This document shows, in pieces, positions 22,776-33,780 of a stretch of 64,000 nt of DNA (position 1 is its first letter; every line of letters begins with the position of its first letter). The translations under genes were made by a program, and so were the position numbers. This DNA comes from Dysidea avara (taxonomy: Eukaryota > Porifera > Demospongiae > Dictyoceratida > Dysideidae), in assembly GCF_963678975.1 (NCBI RefSeq), contig NC_089272.1, forward strand, positions 45,017,391 through 45,081,390. The letters are read 5' to 3'. The notes below the pieces were generated by a model, which ran no database searches, had not been told where the DNA came from, and saw nothing but the letters and a program-made list of their open reading frames with translations.

Positions 22776-23573
22776 TTACACTGTTTTTACAGTAGATGCT
22801 GTCATGTGCCTGAGTTTGTATCCTGCTGATCTTGTAGGTCCAGAGATAAATTCTACAAAGTTTAATATGTTGAACTTTTCAGATGGAAATTTTACTGATT
22901 TTATAAAAACCATGATGTCGGCTAAATCGTAAATATACATTAGTGGAAGAAGTTTCAGTCTCAAAAGCCTTTCTTTGTAGTTACTGGTGTAGTCGTTATG
23001 AACATATTTGGTTGCCCTTCTTTGTACTCTTTCTAACACTTCAATATCAGATAGTAAATAGGGCTTCCACAAGCAAGAACAATACATTAAAGTAGATCTA
23101 ATCATTGAAACATACAGATTCTTCCTAGTCTGCAAACAATAACTGTCTTAAATATGTGGCAAAGTAATCCAAAAGATTTATAAGCTGTAGAAGTAATGTT
23201 TTGATAGTGTAATCTCCATGATAAACTATCAGAAAAATAGATACCAAGATCTGTACAGCTATCAGAGCAAGAAATGGTATTTTTCCATGGATAGCATACA
23301 ATGAATTAAATTTGTTGTGATAACGTAAAAATATAAATTTTGGAACACTGAAGGCAAGGTTATTGTTATTACTCCAATGAGAAACTGATGAAAAATCTTC
23401 TTGAAATCTATGGATATACAACTCAGACTTTATTTTCATAAAGCACTTTGTATCATCAGCAAAACAAACATATTGGATGAATGAATAGCAGAGGGAAGGT
23501 CATTAATGTAAATTAGATAGAGTAAGGGGCCAAGTATACTTCCCTGTGGTACACCTGACAATATGGGTAAGCA
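22776..23573 (-). pseudogene. LINE reverse transcriptase, C-terminal part (broken)
   Basis: The minus-strand translation shows [19 protein letters not shown] (RT palm region), then FADDTK (the catalytic DD motif), then further downstream the characteristic tail LYVSMIRSTLMYCSCLWKP and RVQRRATKYV typical of non-LTR RT C-termini. At least two frameshifts separate these blocks (between about 23130 and 23250). The upstream part of the same gene lies at 27260-28640, separated by an inserted DNA transposon. CR1/L2/jockey-type by motif style; clade inferred. Non-functional. Confidence 0.8.
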
Positions 23574-23652
23574 ATGGCGCATTTTCATAACGAAAAATTA
23601 GAACATTAGAACGGGGAGGTTGCACATTTATTAGGAAAGTTTGGTATTGATA

Positions 23653-25061
23653 ATGGTTCACTTTTGTGCCGTTCCAGGTTGCAGTAACGACTCTGTGAAG
23701 AAGCCGGAGTTGTCATACCATCGACTACCTTTACACAACAAGAACTTACTTCGACACTGGATACATAAAATAGGACGGACAAATCTACCACTCAACGAGA
23801 ACACCCGGGTATGTAGCAAACACTTTGTCAATTCAGTGAATAGTCGAATACGAATAGATGAATTCCCTTCACTAAAGTGTCCTAGACTTTCGACATCGGT
23901 TTCTGTGCCAGCCAAGAGTTGAAATAGGTAGCGTTTAGAGACGATGAAGACTGATGACAGTTCATCTGGTAGTGATGTTGTTGACGATGGCATGCATGAA
24001 TTTAACTCTGACCAGTGCTGTAGTACCGAGCTTACCACAGTTGGGTTCCCTACCACAGTTGAGATCAAGCGCATGGAGGAGGAAATTGAAGCAATGAAAC
24101 AACAAATCATTGAATTAAAAAAGGAAAATGCGTCACTAAAATTTACTTTAAGCAACATTGCTGATAATGACAAAAAAAGTTTCATTTTATACAGGGTTTC
24201 CTAGTTACGCTGCATTGATGGCTTGCTTCAAGTTTCTTGGTCCAGCAGTTAATGAATTAATATACTGGAACTCAAAAGTTGAGGACAGTGCTGGTGAAAA
24301 AAAGAAGGGCCGTCCAAGAACGTTAGCACCTATTGAAGAATTTTTTCTTGTGCTGGTAAGACTCAGGCTGGGGCATCTTGAGCAAGTTCTTGCAGATCGA
24401 TTTGGCATGTCTTGTTCAACGATATCAAGAATATTTACCACATGGATTAATTTCTTGTATTTGAAGTTAAAAGAAATTCCTCTATGGCCACCAAGAGATG
24501 TTGTCCAAAATACTATGCCCAAATGCTTCCGAGACCTGTACCCAACAACTCGAGTTGTCATTGATGCGACGGAAGTGTGCATTGAAAAGCCATCATTACC
24601 AGACATCCAGCAGATGACATTTTCTAGTTACAAAAACAACAACACCTTTAAAGGTCTCATAGGAATTTCTACATCTGGAGCGATCACCTTTGTTTCTAGT
24701 CTTTTTTCTGGCTGCATATCGGATAAAGAGCTCACAAGACAAAGTGGGATACTGGATTTGCTCCAAAAGGGTGATTCTGTTATGGCAGACAGGGGGTTCG
24801 ACATCCAAACAGATTTGATACCCCTTGGAGTTAAACTAAACATTCCACCTTTTTTTAAAGGAAAAGCCCAGCTATCAGAGAAGGAGATGACTCAGACCCG
24901 CCGCATAGCTTCAGTGCGCATACATGTTGAAAGAGCAATGGAGCGTATAAAGAATTACCATATATTTGACAAAGACATTCCAGCTTCTTTAACTGATCTG
25001 GCAGATCAAATGTTTTTTTGTATGTTCCGTGTTGAGTAATCTTTGGCCCCCATTATGTTAG
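23653..25061 (+). pseudogene. ISL2EU transposase: THAP zinc finger + coiled coil + DDE domain (broken)
   Basis: From ATG 23653 the first ~80 codons form a THAP domain: C5, C10, C54, H57, with W36 and the HRLP and FP motifs, for sequence-specific DNA binding. After two in-frame stops (TGA 23920, a TAG shortly after) the same frame gives a coiled coil (EEEIEAMKQQIIELKKENA). A one-base shift at an A7 run (about 24170) then opens the catalytic part. This has a helix-turn-helix (LADRFGMSCSTISRIFTTW) and the DDE triad in VVIDATEV, SVMADRGFD and IHVERAMERIK. A second shift at a T7 run (~25014) restores the usual ...LSNLWPP ending. The catalytic residues are all present. Two stops plus two homopolymer shifts argue for a dead copy, unless the shifts are sequence errors. 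Confidence 0.85.
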
Positions 25062-25117
25062 CCCTACATTATGTGAATAGTATTGTACACTGTACGAATG
25101 GTTCGAATAACAAAATT

Positions 25118-27175
25118 TCACAAGTAATAAGAAGGCTTGTACATGGAATATACAATTTCTGGTAAAATTTCATTCTCAAAGTAATCAGTTAGTTGAGGGA
25201 CACTATTTTTTATCCATTCCGAGTCCGAATAAATCCTTTCTATCAAGATGCCTTCAGTAGTGTACACACAGAAATCACACCACTCACAAAAATCTGATGA
25301 CACGTACAGCTGAAGCTGAACTTGGTGGTAGTACTGGTGAGTACTTTTAAGGCCAAACACTCCATTATCTGAAATATTGCAATAAAAATTTGGGTCTTTG
25401 CATGCTTCTTCTGGTGACACATCTTGCTTAGTGTAGGGACATTTCAGTTCAAGAAGACCTTGAGCAGTGCTGCCTGCACTCTCCACAATAATTCCATCTG
25501 GAGATGACCCAAACCAACCCTCTCTAGGGTGGATAATAAAGCCACTCAACCTCACTGTTAATGTAGCATGGCCATGACCTCACATGGTGTTTACATATGC
25601 TTAACATGCAGCAGCTTCATTGTCCTGCCCCCATTTAATAGGTGCTGGAAGAGGATTTAGTGGTTTGCTGTACAAGACAGATTTCAATAAAGCAGGAGTT
25701 CTAGCCTTTTGTCCTAAAATCTGACCGCATTTGAATCTGACCGCATTTGTAACCAGTTATTCTCTTCTGCCTGACCTCGAACCAAAGGCAACACTGTGAC
25801 TGTAACCGGGTAGCCTGTTCTATCTTTTGTCGTACTTCACTGCTGACCTGCAGCTCTTCCTTCACAATCCTACACCCCTCTCTCATTTCTTCGGCATCCC
25901 ATGGACAGGCTATTGTAATAGTTGGCTGTTGTCTGGTTTCTGACACTAAACTAGTCATGGTGTCTACACCAACCTTCCTGCTGTATGTGTGGTCATGAAG
26001 AGCTCTCTCTACACTAGGTACAAGAATGCAATTGAATGCACATGGCTGGTTGATGCTGAGAAGGTCAGCTCTCAAAATGTCCAGAGCTTTGGTATCTGTC
26101 GCACGCAAGTGTGATGGTCTCGGATCATAGTTGGTAGGAGTACGTGAGCTTTCCCGACGATTCAAGTTTACAGCATTAATACTGATTTTGTGACCTTTCA
26201 AATCTGTGACTGGCTTGGCATCTAGCTTTTTCCCCCTTGGCTTGATCCACTCTTGCAAAAGTAAAAAATTCTGCCATTATCACAGAAACTCATAAACAAA
26301 TAACAGAGAGCACCTATGTGCTTGCAAGTGCCTGCAGGTCCTTTCCCGGCTGGACACCTACACTTAGCACCAGTGATCTCCCACTTGCTATGTGACATCA
26401 ACAATTCAACTTTGTAAGTGGTGTCCTTTTTCATTTCCGGAAGGCAATATGCCCTTAGCCACAAGGTATCATTTGTATTAAATACCTCCACTTGCTGCAG
26501 GTGGCCACAATGAAAAAGGTTCATTGCTGACTGATTAATGGCCTTAAAATCACCACAAAGACGTGAATCGCAAACCTGGCGAGTTACAAAGTAGCCAACA
26601 ATCTGGGCATTTGTAAATTTGGGCACATTATCTGGTGACCTATAGAACTCTTTGATATCAGTCCATTTATCAGTTTCCGGCGCCCCATAACCTTCATCAG
26701 TCACAGTGGAAACATCATCTGGATTTATCACAATGTCTGCCCATCCATACTGTATGTACGCTCTCACCCTGGAGAAAGAAAATAAACAAGGAAGTACACT
26801 CAGCACATGTTGCTGTAGACCTTCAGTGCTGGTCATTGTAAAGTTGTACAATACAATACTCATAGATTTACTATCTCTCAACAAACAAGGAAGTACAACC
26901 TTATAGTTATAAGTCTATGCAGCCAAACCTTGTGCCAAACACATGTAGCAAACCTGGGGTTGTTTACCACGCTATGTCAGTGTTATGTTTCAATCGTACC
27001 TCGCTACTAAATCCGCCTTCTTGCCTTTCAAAGGAGCACCTCTACAGGTTAGCCATCGCTTCAACTCAGGGATTTTCAGCTCACTAGGATCCCGACCTTG
27101 TAATGAAGCACCAGGAACATCTTCGCACAATTCCATCGTGTAAACAGTCGTATTGGCTCGCAACAGTTCCACCAC
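25118..27175 (-). pseudogene. ISL2EU accessory protein: SAP - SWIM - YqaJ nuclease (broken)
   Basis: Exon 1 (27175 to ~27000) encodes a SAP DNA-binding motif (LKIPELKRWLTCRGAPLKGK) and ends at AG|GTACGATTG. The acceptor TTTCTTTCTCCAG at ~26768 joins in frame to VRAYIQYGWADI. The next part carries a SWIM zinc finger (CRCPAGKGPAGTCKH, CxC...CxH). A frameshift near a T6 run (~26265) precedes a segment leading to WFEVRQKRITGYKCG, the start of the YqaJ/lambda-exonuclease-like fold. The nuclease core continues at 25118-25555 with SPDG, LLELKCPY (ExK) and QVQLQLYV. Further breaks lie between about 25570 and 25745. ISL2EU elements are known to carry a YqaJ-domain gene opposite the transposase; its role in transposition is not established. 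Confidence 0.8.
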
Positions 27176-27259
27176 AATACCAAAACTTTCCTAATAAACG
27201 CGCAACCCCCCGTTCCGTAATTTCTAATGTCCTAATTTTTCGTTATGAAAATGTGCCAT

Positions 27260-28640
27260 TAGACAAACAGTTGTTGATAGAAACACATTGTACCCTATTG
27301 TTTAGGTATGATTTAAACCACTTCCAAAGAGTTGCAGTGATCCCAATGTTCCAGAGTTTCACCAATAGTTGATTGTGTGGCACACTGTCAAAAGCCTTTC
27401 GAAAGTCTATGTGAACAACATCCACTTCATCCTTGGAAGTTATCAGTTGGTGGTGATATAAAGTAATTGTTGTAGGGTTGTTGCATCCAGGGAGTTGGCT
27501 GGAATGTTTAAATCATTAGGATTTGGTTCTAGGGAAGTACTTCTAGTAAAAACAGAGAAAAAGTACTGATTGAAAAGCTCAGCTTTATAATGATCGGTGT
27601 TAGCTACATTAGAATTGAAATGTAACTGTGGAGGTAGAGTATGAGACTTAGTAAATTGTTTTATATATCTGTATATTCTTGGATCTTGATTTGTCCAAAA
27701 AGTTTTGGATAAAATTTCGTTCGTAATTGGATTTGGCCACCTTGCTTGCATCTTGGAAAGAACACTGGGAACTTTTGAAAATTGTTAGTAGTAGGCTGTT
27801 TACTGTATTTACGCTGAAGTGTCTGTAAACACTTAATAAGATGACATAGATGAGGAGTGAACCATACAGGAAATTGACGTACTCTTATTTTCACTTAGGA
27901 ATAAAAAGGTTCATACCGGAAAGGATATGGTTCTTTAATATGTTCCAGATTTCTTCTACATCTGTTAAATTGCAAATTACACCAAAGTCACAATTCAATA
28001 GGTATTCATTAAGACCAACATAGTCACCTTTGGCATAATTAAATGTCTCCTTAGTGACAGGTTTTGGTATAATATTCTTACAGCAGATGGCCAAGGTAAT
28101 CAAGTGGTGGTATGATGAAATGCACTGGTACTCCAGAGGGTGAACAGTTAAGTCAACTATGTTATCGGCATTATCAGTCAAAATTATATCGAGCACATTA
28201 CCATATTTATGAGTTGGACAAGTCACTAGTTGTTCAAGGTTAGATTGGAATATGAACCCACAAAAATTGGTAGAACTTGTTGAGCTTCCAGCAAGAGTGG
28301 ACCAATCAATATCAGGCATATTAAAGTCACCAAATATTTTACATGACTGGGTAGGGATTGTAAATAGTTAATAAGTTCAGTATGATATTCCACTGTGGCA
28401 TTTGAAGGTACATACAACAGATTATAGTTGGCACCAACGACATGGAAACAGTAACAACCTCCAGATTAGGAGGGCTTGGAAGCTGTTCACTTGGAAACTC
28501 ATGACTAGCAGCAATCATCACCCCACCACCACAGGAATCTCTATCTGTTCTATAAACTGTATACCTATGTGGCAAAATGTTGGAATCAAGCACAGCATTA
28601 TAATAGCCATGTTTCAGACAGGCCGATTATTTTGAAATTT
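27260..28640 (-). pseudogene. LINE endonuclease and N-terminal reverse transcriptase (broken)
   Basis: Minus-strand order. Apurinic-endonuclease-like domain: LSETWL near 28600, YRTDRDSCGGGVMIA, MPDIDWSTL, and VLDIILTDNADN, a late-EN motif. Then linker sequence (ITNEILSKTFWTN; HYKAELFNQYFFSVF). Then the RT fingers (VVHIDFRKAFDSVPHNQLL; WFKSYLNNRVQCVSINN). Several frameshifts occur (about 28330, 27890, 27740, 27440). The first ~40 EN residues are missing, so the copy is 5'-truncated. The RT continues at 23573 on the other side of the ISL2EU insertion. Confidence 0.8.
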
Positions 28641-28867
28641 GAAGCATATATAAAATTCTGGAAAAATCGAAGGTTTTTTGTCAAGCTCCTACAGTTCTGC
28701 ATGCAGACTTGTACCCCAGAAGGGAGTCAAGAAGAGGAAGTTGTAGTGGTAGTATCCATGGTAGCAACAGTGGATACAGTTGGAGATGCTGAGCCAGGTG
28801 TGAATCCTGTGGTATCAGCTTGGCCAAATAATATACATGTAGCTTTCCCTTCACATACAGTTTGTCT

Positions 28868-28955
28868 CCCACACCATACCCATACCCACACACATACTTA
28901 TTTCATTACTGGGTTGTGCCACCACAGAAGGTTGGCTATTAATAATGATTGACCA
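28868..28955. repeat. Direct repeat, copy 1 (partner 29428-29518)
   Basis: The block from CCCACACCATACC through TATTTCATTACTGGGTTGTG to AATGATTGACCACTAG recurs nearly unchanged at 29428-29518. The partner overlaps the 3' end of the tyrosine-recombinase relic, so the pair may be the terminal or split repeats of the DIRS element. That link is inference. Confidence 0.75.
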
Positions 28956-29427
28956 CTAGCATACATACAAATCCTATACAACAACTAACTAATACTTAAT
29001 CAGATCTTGCATTACAGAAAAAACTGCATGAGCAATGGAGTGGGGGCTAGTAAAATAAAAATAAGCTCAACAAAAAAAAAATTGAGCACCCAGCCCAAGG
29101 TAACTCAAGGAAAAACCTGCTGGCCTTTTTTTTTTTTTTGACCGTACAGGAAAAACCCAAAAGGCTCCACTCCAATGCATGTATATGTTAAAGTCAAAAG
29201 TTCTCTGTCTGTCCGCTCCGGTTATCTGATGTGAGTTAAGGAATTTCACAGGGGAGGGTGGGTGGGTCCAACCTGTTTCAACACACGTGGTTTAGAGTGA
29301 ATTATAACACATCACAACACACTTTTACTACTAGGCGTCACGTGCAGACATGACGCAACACTATCAGTAGTAACATGGGAGCTTATTTTCTGTCTAATTC
29401 ATTGTATTCAAATGCCAGAAAATACAC

Positions 29428-29518
29428 CTCCCACACCATACCATACCCACACACACTACTTATTTCATTACTGGGTTGTGTCACCACAGAAGATTGCTAT
29501 TAATAATGATTGACCACT
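29428..29518. repeat. Direct repeat, copy 2
   Basis: Same orientation and sequence as 28868-28955 apart from small indels. It lies at the end of the DIRS recombinase gene on the minus strand. Confidence 0.75.
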
Positions 29519-30241
29519 AGAGAGACCAAAGAAGGTGTTTACAAGATACAGTTCCAAGCTTTGGGAGACTTGCAGCCTGCTATCCTTCACGTATCCATCC
29601 TTGGCAGATTCAGAACACCATCTTCCATGTCTTTTAAACAGCCTATCAGGCACTTTAGCATTAGCTGCTGCTGTAGCACCACCAGATCTCATACTGTGCA
29701 GGTCTCATACTGTGCAGGTCTCATACTGTGCAGGTCTCATACTGTGCAGGCCAAAATCGTTGACATTGAATCCAAGGCTGGACAGCAAGCCAAATCTTTC
29801 TGCATTATCAACAATCATTTCCAGCATTTTCACTGTTAACGGTTCCTTCTTAACTACTGGCCTAGCATGAGTTCACTTCAGCCCTTCTAGTGCAACCTTA
29901 ACAAGTGGGTGTGTTGATGGAGAGGTAATTCCTGCACTAGAATGAATCCATGAAAGGGTGTTACAGGCTTCTTCTGCAGCTGACTTCGACTGCATCCTAT
30001 CACCCAGGTGCTGGAGATACAAGGCTACTTCACGGGGTTTAGTGGGAATCGAGACTAGGTTATGTGAGGTTGCCCACGTCTTCCACCTTCCAAATGCACC
30101 CAAATATTCATTGATGGTGCTATCAGCATGACTGTGTAGGATTGTAGTAGGCAGTTTTCTTACCAAAGCCTTTAGCTCCAGGTCCTCCATATCGCTCATC
30201 AGCTTCCAGCTGCCTTCCATCAGAACACCTGTGGGACACAT
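29468..30241 (-). pseudogene. DIRS-type tyrosine recombinase, internally deleted
   Basis: The N-terminal part (30241-29873) is the SAM-like core-binding domain (ADSTINEYLGAFGRWKTWA, ALYLQHLGDRM). The C-terminal part (29692-29468) has HSMRSGGATAA, FKRHGRW and KDGYV, the HxxR box, H/W box and catalytic Tyr region of tyrosine recombinases. The stretch that should carry the first catalytic Arg is missing. In its place is a 16-bp tandem repeat that encodes LHSMR. Non-functional. DIRS assignment rests on the matching RNase H relic upstream on the same strand (32840-33780). Confidence 0.75.
29687..29750. repeat. 16-bp tandem repeat, four copies, of a recombinase HxxR box
   Basis: TCTCATACTGTGCAGG at 29687, 29703, 29719 and 29735. 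On the minus strand one unit encodes the LHSMR segment of the recombinase. Because 16 is not a multiple of three, only one copy is in frame with the downstream part. Confidence 0.9.
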
Positions 30242-30842
30242 GTGTCAGTATTACGTAATATACTTCCCTTGCATGCACGGACCAACTCTGTGTGGGGGAT
30301 AACATCATGCAGTTACATGCAACACCTTGGTTAAGATACAGGCTACACTTCAGTTATCTCTCTATATAGTGTTCATTTACTTTGTCTGCCTCAGCAGAGT
30401 ACCATTTACAGGTGAACCATTCCAAGGTACCAGACTGTACCAATCTGTACCAACAGTACTTTTACCTCAGCACTGTAAGCTCTGGGTACTAATTCATTTG
30501 TGTCAGCACTACTGCAGCTCTTTCCACAAAGCCACTGTATCAGTCCAATAAATATTTCATCAAGGCCAAGGCCTTTTTAACTGAAGAAGCAATACTAACA
30601 CTATGGGCATCAATTAGAAAAGACCTTTACATTAGTCAGCACTGTAGTAAGGCTACTATATTTATCAACAATACATGAGCTAAGTCCAATAACCCAGGTG
30701 TAGCCAGCACTGTAGGCCTGTTCACTAGTCAGATAAACTCAGCTCTGTAGGCTGCATTAATGCTGTCAGGCATCATTGACCAACTACAATCACTCCAGCA
30801 CAGCAAAATAATTTTCATTAGCACTGTAGGCTGTGGCCATTC
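30242..30842. other. Interior of the DIRS relic, no gene
   Basis: No recognisable coding sequence. Position between recombinase and RNase H relics suggests decayed DIRS sequence. Confidence 0.35.
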
Positions 30843-30846
30843 CTTA

Positions 30847-32712
30847 GCAGAGGCGGATCTAGGATTTCAGAAAGGGGGTGCTAACATGAATGGTTGGTTG
30901 GCTAAGAAAAGCAACAACTGGTTAATACAAATACAGTGTGTAGCTAGTGTGCAAAGCACACTCAACATGTGGAGCATGTTCTATCTAGGGGGTCTGGGGG
31001 CATGCCCCCACAGAAAAATTTTGCAAATTTAACCTATTCAGTATTAAATTTGGTAATATTTTTGACTGAAAAATGATGTCACTTTGTTTAAGTGATTCAC
31101 AATGCTTGCAAAGCATTGTGAGTCACCTAAGTGTAATAATGATTAAATGACACCATTATTCCAGAATAGTTGTAGCTAATAGTAGCTGTCATATATAAGG
31201 GCACAGCCAGTAACTAAAAATCTATTCTTCACATAAAGAACAGGAAGGGGAAGGATATGAATATCGACCAGCTATACATGAGTTTGTGTTTGAAATACCT
31301 TAATTTAGCGGTAAATTAAATTTAGCAATTTAATGGTTTTTCTGCTAATTGATCACGAATTAATAAAATTTATATTGTAAATTCATCAAAATACAACATC
31401 GCCAAATTTAGTGTATTGCTTGGCGTAAGGTATAGCTAGTGTGCTTTACAGTCTCATGGTTCAAACTATAACGTCCAAAGAGTAAAAATGAAGAGAGGGC
31501 TTGAGAAGGCAAGTACTGTATACACTCACCATCAGTGTACATGTAGAGTACACATATGTAGAATTACCAGCTAGGGGGCCAGGGTCTGGAGTGATGCGTC
31601 CTCTGGAAATTTTTGGCTATCACAAGATTGAATCTGGAAACTACTTTTAACCAAATACTCTATTGTACTGAAAGATTGTGGGTACAAGATGGATGAGTGC
31701 AGTTTTAGAAAAACAGAACAAGCTAGCTACACTTTTAAATGCTATTGGATTATAAGGCAATACATAATAGTAGATTGTCAAAGACAGTATACACAGGTCG
31801 ATTGGAGCTTAAGGTCACTGTAGAGATTTAAAATGCACACAAAAATAACTTCAACTTTGTAATATAACCACAGACTGTTCTGTTGCTATTTCAATCTGAC
31901 TTTTTACAACTATGGCCCCATGCATCATCATATAAATTTTTTACAACATGAGTCCAAAGTCACTTACATATACAACTAGTTTTTGGCCACAACTAACCCC
32001 CTTATAACGTGACAACATAAATGAGCGTAAATGCTGCAGTATCGTTTGAGCTTATAAAGTTAATCATGAACTTCAAGGGGCAGTTTGGGAGTGCAAACCC
32101 TGTATGACATTAAATTTTATTAGCTTCAATTGATGCTAGATTCAGATAAATGCACCATGGAACTTTGGTACTGATGAAGCAAAAACAAACAGTTCTCAGA
32201 TGTTACAGCCTTGTTAACTATATACATTCTAAGAAATTAACTGTTGTACTTAAGCATGTCAACCCAAGCATCAAGTTTGTAGCAACAACTGAAAATACCC
32301 ACTATAATATTAAACTATTTGACAGAAGTTGTTCTCAGAAAGTGATTAGTATATGGTAGGATTTTGGAGCAATGGTAAGATAGCAGTGCACAGGTCAAGA
32401 AAACACACTGACAACTTCTTGAAAAGAAAACATTATAATGGATGTTCTATTAGAGTAATTGACTATTTTATTAGAGTATTTTGATTTCTAGCAGCTGTTT
32501 AGGTTAAGTCTCACACCAAAAGTATAATTTGAACCTCTGTTAGAAAGATTAGCCATTCTCCCTTCTTTTTCCATCTTTTCATTACCTATGCATATGTATA
32601 AGATGCAATTGAATCTGTACTGCAACTTCTAGAAGCTTCCTAGCTTGCAAATAGTAAAATTTTGGAGGGGGGTGCTTCAGCATCCCAAGCACCCCCCTTA
32701 AATCCGCCCTTG
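30847..32712. mobile_element. GGCGGATC-type element, 1.87 kb, non-coding
   Basis: Left end AGAGGCGGATCTAGGATTTC...AGGGGGTGC is mirrored by GCACCCCCCTTAAATCCGCC at the right. CTTAGCA occurs at 30843-30849 and 32713-32719, suggesting a 5-7-bp duplication. The interior has no supported gene, and carries the paired CTATTAGAGTA motif at 32441-32486. It splits the DIRS relic. Confidence 0.7.
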
Positions 32713-32839
32713 CTTAGCACTATTTTTGTTTTTATTTTGTTTATTTGTATATAAGCTTGTTTCATACAATACTGTGCTGCTAGCAAGAAGGAATACAGAT
32801 ACAATGGAGGCACATTTTTTCTTTATAGCTACACTGAGG

Positions 32840-33780
32840 GTGCTCTTTTTTGGGTAGTAAAATCTAGCTGTAGTGCCAAAACTGGAGTGTTGGGTATGCC
32901 TTTAAACAGATTGTGACCTGTTTCACCTGGTAGGAACAGGGTTTCACTGTTAGGGAGCTCGGCCATCCCCACAACTGAATCTATCGGGTTCTCACCATCA
33001 GGGGCCAAAAGGGGGAAGACACCTACTGGGGTTAATCAGAGTTCCCTTACAATGTGTACTTTGAGCATGCCTAATGACTCTGGGGATTAAATAGACAGGG
33101 GGACACCACCAATTATTCTCTCCTGTCCAGGTGCAGGTAAAAGCGTCTACAGCTTCTGATCCTGGTGACCAAAATCTTGAGGTAAAGCATTCGAGCTGTG
33201 CGTTACAGTAGATGGGTTAGCAAACTGGTCAACTGTATGAGGACCCCACAAGGCATCCAACCAGCTGAAAAAAGAAGGGTTCAACATCCAGTCATTGTAG
33301 TCAACAATACGACTATAGTAGTCTGCTAATTCACTTTGCTCCCTTGGGATCCACTCAGGCTCTGTCCGTATATTATTACTCACACATGCAGAGAACTTCG
33401 GTTGTATGGCAAACTTTTTACTTCCACACTGGACAATTCTGACCACATTCTGTTTGTCAGTAACCAACGCACACGCTCATTTTTTTAACTTAGTCTGGAA
33501 TGATTCTAATACCATCCTCACAGCTCTTAATTCTCTCAAAGTTGAGCTTTGTGTTGCTTCATCACGTGACCACTACCCATTAGCAACAACATTCCAATGC
33601 TCCACGAATTACCTCCCATAACCAGCGGCACTTGCATATGAATACACCACTCTGACTGCGGAAGCTGTGGGCCATATCTTCTGACCATTAAAGTGAGATA
33701 TCTCATCCATTCAAAACTGCAATTCATCCAATGCTTCCTTTGACAGTGCTAACCTTTGGCACCAAGATTGACTGCTCTAT
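32840..33780 (-). pseudogene. DIRS-type RT-RNase H region (decayed)
   Basis: Minus-strand fragments in several frames: SKEALDELQF and FNGQKIWP (upstream), STLRELRAVRMVLESFQ, VTDKQNVVRIVQ, EWIPREQSELADYYSRI, DALWGPHTVDQFA, and finally GENNWWCPPVYLIPRVIRHA. This is the characteristic RNase H to C-terminus order of DIRS retroelements. In-frame stops and frameshifts are frequent, so it is inactive. The recombinase of the same element lies at 29468-30241, beyond a MITE insertion. Confidence 0.75.

Larger units (their letters stand above)
23576..27257. mobile_element. ISL2EU-type DNA transposon, 3682 bp, AT target duplication
   Basis: Long terminal inverted repeats of ~75-80 bp (GGCGCATTTTCATAACG at left, CGTTATGAAAATGTGCC at right, continuing with minor differences to TTTCCTAATAAA). 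It is flanked by AT at 23574-23575 and 27258-27259. A 2-bp AT duplication, a THAP-DDE transposase and a YqaJ-nuclease second gene together define ISL2EU. It lies inside a LINE reverse-transcriptase gene. Both internal genes are broken. Confidence 0.9.
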
